DNA of 7,120 bases from JAVZOV01 sp049976445. GTDB lineage: Archaea > Thermoproteota > Thermoprotei > Gearchaeales > WAQG01. The notes under the pieces were generated by a model. That model was not told the origin of the DNA and ran no database searches. It saw nothing but the letters and a program-made list of their open reading frames with translations. Shown here in pieces: positions 5,273 to 7,120 of the stretch. The stretch lies in contig JBMFIF010000072.1 of NCBI GenBank assembly GCA_049976445.1, positions 1-7,120 of the forward strand, written 5' to 3'. Position numbers and translations under genes: made by a program. Position 1 is the stretch's first letter. Every line of letters begins with the position of its first letter.

Positions 5273-6232
5273 ATGCGCCCAATAATTAAAGTACTAGATT
5301 TATTTTCAGGTGCAGGAGGATTTAGCGAAGGATTTAAAGAAGCTGGATTTAAGATAGTTGCCGGTTTAGATAATTTTGAAGCAGCAGGAAAAACATTCAA
5401 GACAAATTTTCCTGATGCTGAATTGATATTGGCTGACATAAAAGAAGTTACCTCAAACCAGATCGAATCCATTATTGGTCAACCTGATGTTATAATAGGT
5501 GGACCACCATGCGAAGCCTTTACATCAGCTAATTTTAAAAGAATGCCAGACCCACTTGATAGACTTTACAAAGATCCACGCGGACAATTAACATTACATT
5601 TTATAAGAATTGTTGGTGATTTGCAACCAAAAGTATTCGTTATGGAAAACGTAATCCATATAGCTGATGGTATTTTGAGAGAACAGTTAAAGAAAGAGTT
5701 TACACGCATAGGTTATAAAGTTTATTTTAACGTTCTTGATGCAGAAGATTATGGTACACCATCTCTCAGGAGAAGAATGTTTATCTCTAACGTTGAATTA
5801 CGACCCCCAAAATCTAATAAACTAATAACAGTATGGGATGCAATAGGTGACCTTCCAGATCCTAGAAGTGATCATAACATTCCAAATCATGAATACGTAT
5901 CAGTTGGACATAGAAGGTTTAAGAGAATTTCTAGGTTAAAAAGAGATCAATCCATGATTAGTTTTATTGGGGCTGATGGAAAAATGAAATCAAACTTTAT
6001 AAGACTTAATCCCTATAAACCCGCACCGCCAGTCATGGGTAGATCTAGATTTATTCATCCATTTGAAGATAGGTTACTCACAGTTAGGGAACATGCAAGA
6101 TTAATGGGATTTCCTGATAATTTTGTATTCTATGGTGGCAAAGATTCACAATTTGATCAGGTCGGAGAAGCAGTACCAGTTCCTTTAGCTAAAGCAATAG
6201 CTGATTTTTTGCTTAGAAATATTAATTGGTAA
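5273..6232 (+). CDS. C5-cytosine DNA methyltransferase (solitary, M.HpaII/Dcm fold)
   Basis: Transfers a methyl group from S-adenosylmethionine to carbon 5 of cytosine in DNA. With numbering from ATG 5273 (319 residues), the conserved blocks run in order: motif I DLFSGAGGFSEGF (9-21), motif IV GGPPCEAFT (76-84) with catalytic Cys80, motif VI MENV (124-127), motif VIII YGTPSLRRRMF (160-170), a short target-recognition region (about 175-250), motif IX RLLTVREHARLMGFPD (267-282) and motif X VGEAVPVPLAKAIA (297-310). Motif IV has Glu where most members have Gln, and motif X has Glu-Ala in place of Asn-Ser. All essential residues appear present. An in-frame TTG at 5261 would add four residues; ATG was chosen because it starts just before the conserved block. 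No restriction endonuclease gene is adjacent, so it may be an orphan enzyme with an epigenetic or protective role. It probably shares a transcript with the next gene. The target sequence cannot be read from the protein. Confidence 0.92.
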   Translation: MRPIIKVLDLFSGAGGFSEGFKEAGFKIVAGLDNFEAAGKTFKTNFPDAELILADIKEVTSNQIESIIGQPDVIIGGPPCEAFTSANFKRMPDPLDRLYKDPRGQLTLHFIRIVGDLQPKVFVMENVIHIADGILREQLKKEFTRIGYKVYFNVLDAEDYGTPSLRRRMFISNVELRPPKSNKLITVWDAIGDLPDPRSDHNIPNHEYVSVGHRRFKRISRLKRDQSMISFIGADGKMKSNFIRLNPYKPAPPVMGRSRFIHPFEDRLLTVREHARLMGFPDNFVFYGGKDSQFDQVGEAVPVPLAKAIADFLLRNINW

Positions 6233-6254
6233 TTTATTATTTATTTGATCTATT

Positions 6255-6719
6255 ATGCCCGAAATAATACCTGTACTTCATAACATAAATAGCCCAAGCA
6301 GATTAGAGGAATTTGTATCTGTATGCATATCACTAGGATATAAAACTATTATAATTTCAAAGCCAACAGGCTCAGCAGCCCAAGTAGGCATACCAGAAGC
6401 TTTTAAGCTTACAGTAAAAACTAGTGCAAAACTAATAATAGTTCCAGACTTAAAAGACATAAAAGAATTATTCCAAGGAGAATTTATCCTATTCACATCC
6501 CCAGAAAATTCTAACAACAAATTTAATCCAGAAGAACTTAAAAACATTGATAAAAACATATTTTTAGTTTTTGGAGGAATGGAACCAGGATTAACAAGAA
6601 GAGAATTAGAACTAGGAAAAGCAGTTCATATAGGAATACCCAGCATGATGAGTACAATAGGATTAGCATCAATTGTACTTTACCTTTTAAAATTAAGCAT
6701 AGAAAAAACACCAAATTAA
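6255..6719 (+). CDS. DUF2122-type archaeal protein, SPOUT/SpoU methyltransferase-like
   Basis: Small (154 residues) archaeal conserved protein that I match to the DUF2122/COG4080 type. Members are often labelled 'RecB-family nuclease', but no nuclease motif is visible here. The C-terminal half instead resembles the knotted SPOUT methyltransferase core: LVFGGMEPGLTRREL (104-118) parallels the SpoU Gly-rich loop with its conserved Glu and Gly, and HIGIPSMMSTIGLASIVLYLL (125-145) parallels the SpoU segment where an I-P turn precedes a Ser/Gly-rich helix. The N-terminal part (1-65) alternates beta and alpha segments and includes KPTGSAAQVGIPEAF (36-50). An RNA methyltransferase role is inferred; the substrate is unknown. 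The start ATG lies 22 bases after the methyltransferase stop without a Shine-Dalgarno site; the AT-rich gap could hold a weak promoter of its own. Confidence 0.75.
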   Translation: MPEIIPVLHNINSPSRLEEFVSVCISLGYKTIIISKPTGSAAQVGIPEAFKLTVKTSAKLIIVPDLKDIKELFQGEFILFTSPENSNNKFNPEELKNIDKNIFLVFGGMEPGLTRRELELGKAVHIGIPSMMSTIGLASIVLYLLKLSIEKTPN

Positions 6720-7046
6720 CAATCATTTAATGACCATCCATATTCATTATTTTAGCTTTTCAGATAATCTTAAACATGTAGAACTATTTTTAAGTCCACA
6801 TCTATTTTTCTCTAACCTGTTTTAGGAACATTAATCTTTTTCATAGACGTTCATACTCATCACACATTCTCATACCTACCAACGGCATTCTATACTCTTT
6901 TTTGCTTCCAGATTGCCTAGAGACCCCCAGTCAAACAATATAGATGAGAGGATTTGCTATTTAGAATTACGCATCAAAATTTATCTATTCAGAAACTACT
7001 GAGTTGCCTACTTCATAGAGGGCTCAGTTTGTGAAAAGACTTTTTT
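6720..7046. other. Intergenic region without a supportable gene
   Basis: No reading frame with recognisable coding character was found on either strand. T-rich tracts at 6744-6759, 6803-6810 and 6898-6903 could terminate the upstream operon. ATTTTTAAG near 6786-6794 resembles a TATA box, but nothing follows it. The segment 7007-7022 (CCTACTTCATAGAGGG) weakly resembles 628-640, which lies at nearly the same distance before the other left-end repeat. No tRNA signature is visible. Confidence 0.5.
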
Positions 7047-7065
7047 TGCTTTGTTGCATAATTCT
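7047..7065 (+). repeat. Third copy of the MITE-like terminal repeat
   Basis: TGCTTTGTTGCATAATTCT is identical over 19 bases to 667-685, and its 15-base core also matches 854-868 in inverted orientation. It is oriented like a left end, so the body of the element would extend past the right edge of the window. It is preceded by a T7 tract (7041-7047, sharing its last T) and followed directly by the palindrome CTCACATGTGAG (7064-7075). No transposase start can be read in the 55 bases that remain. It is either the end of a larger insertion sequence or of another non-autonomous copy. Confidence 0.6.
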
Positions 7066-7120
7066 CACATGTGAGGATCTGTGCATAAGAGACTTACCCC
7101 TACCACTACACGCTCCCTAA

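Noticed and set aside
6538..6726. Minus-strand ORF of very hydrophobic sequence opposite the DUF2122 gene
   Set aside because: Its Leu/Phe/Val-rich content is the expected antisense reading of an A-rich coding strand; it resembles a membrane protein only by composition.
6943..7002. Possible C/D box RNA with GATGAGAG and CTGA
   Set aside because: The C box departs from RTGATGA, the terminal stem is only about three bases, and no internal D'/C' pair is visible.

Overview
The window looks like a piece of an AT-rich, probably thermophilic archaeon of the Thermoproteota (crenarchaeal) type. The evidence is an archaeal-type ribosomal protein L10e, an archaeal/eukaryotic-type tryptophanyl-tRNA synthetase, a family-B DNA polymerase with a C-terminal PCNA-binding-like tail, a small archaeal SPOUT-like protein (DUF2122 type), AT-rich TATA-like boxes a short way upstream of start codons, and only one clear Shine-Dalgarno site. 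I do not assign a genus.

Layout. At 3-407 (+) lies a small IscU/SufU-type iron-sulfur scaffold gene, right at the left edge. It is followed by about 560 bases without a normal gene (408-965). This stretch holds a 22-codon ORF that ends abruptly, a GC-richer and strongly structured segment (about 495-665) that resembles either a small RNA gene or the right end of an IS200/IS605-type element on the minus strand, and a 200-base MITE-like element (about 667-869) with 15-base terminal inverted repeats flanked by an 8-base direct repeat. A minus-strand promoter-like box and an 18-base palindrome follow. Next are a family-B DNA polymerase (966-3302, -), ribosomal protein L10e (3467-3985, +), TrpRS (3988-5142, -), a solitary C5-cytosine DNA methyltransferase (5273-6232, +) and a DUF2122/SPOUT-like protein (6255-6719, +). 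The last 400 bases (6720-7120) have no gene I can support, but carry a third copy of the MITE terminal repeat, probably the start of another element running off the window.

Gene relations. PolB and L10e are divergent from a shared 164-base promoter region. L10e and TrpRS are convergent with only two bases between their stop codons. TrpRS and the methyltransferase are divergent. The methyltransferase and the SPOUT-like gene are 22 bases apart and probably cotranscribed. Most genes are core information-processing functions; the accessory content is concentrated in the two flanking gaps.

Most notable observations: the polymerase has intact polymerase motifs but has lost all four catalytic carboxylates of the 3'-5' exonuclease domain; and a MITE-like insertion with a target duplication appears to separate a minus-strand promoter from the structured element it may once have driven. 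No tRNA, rRNA or CRISPR array was seen.
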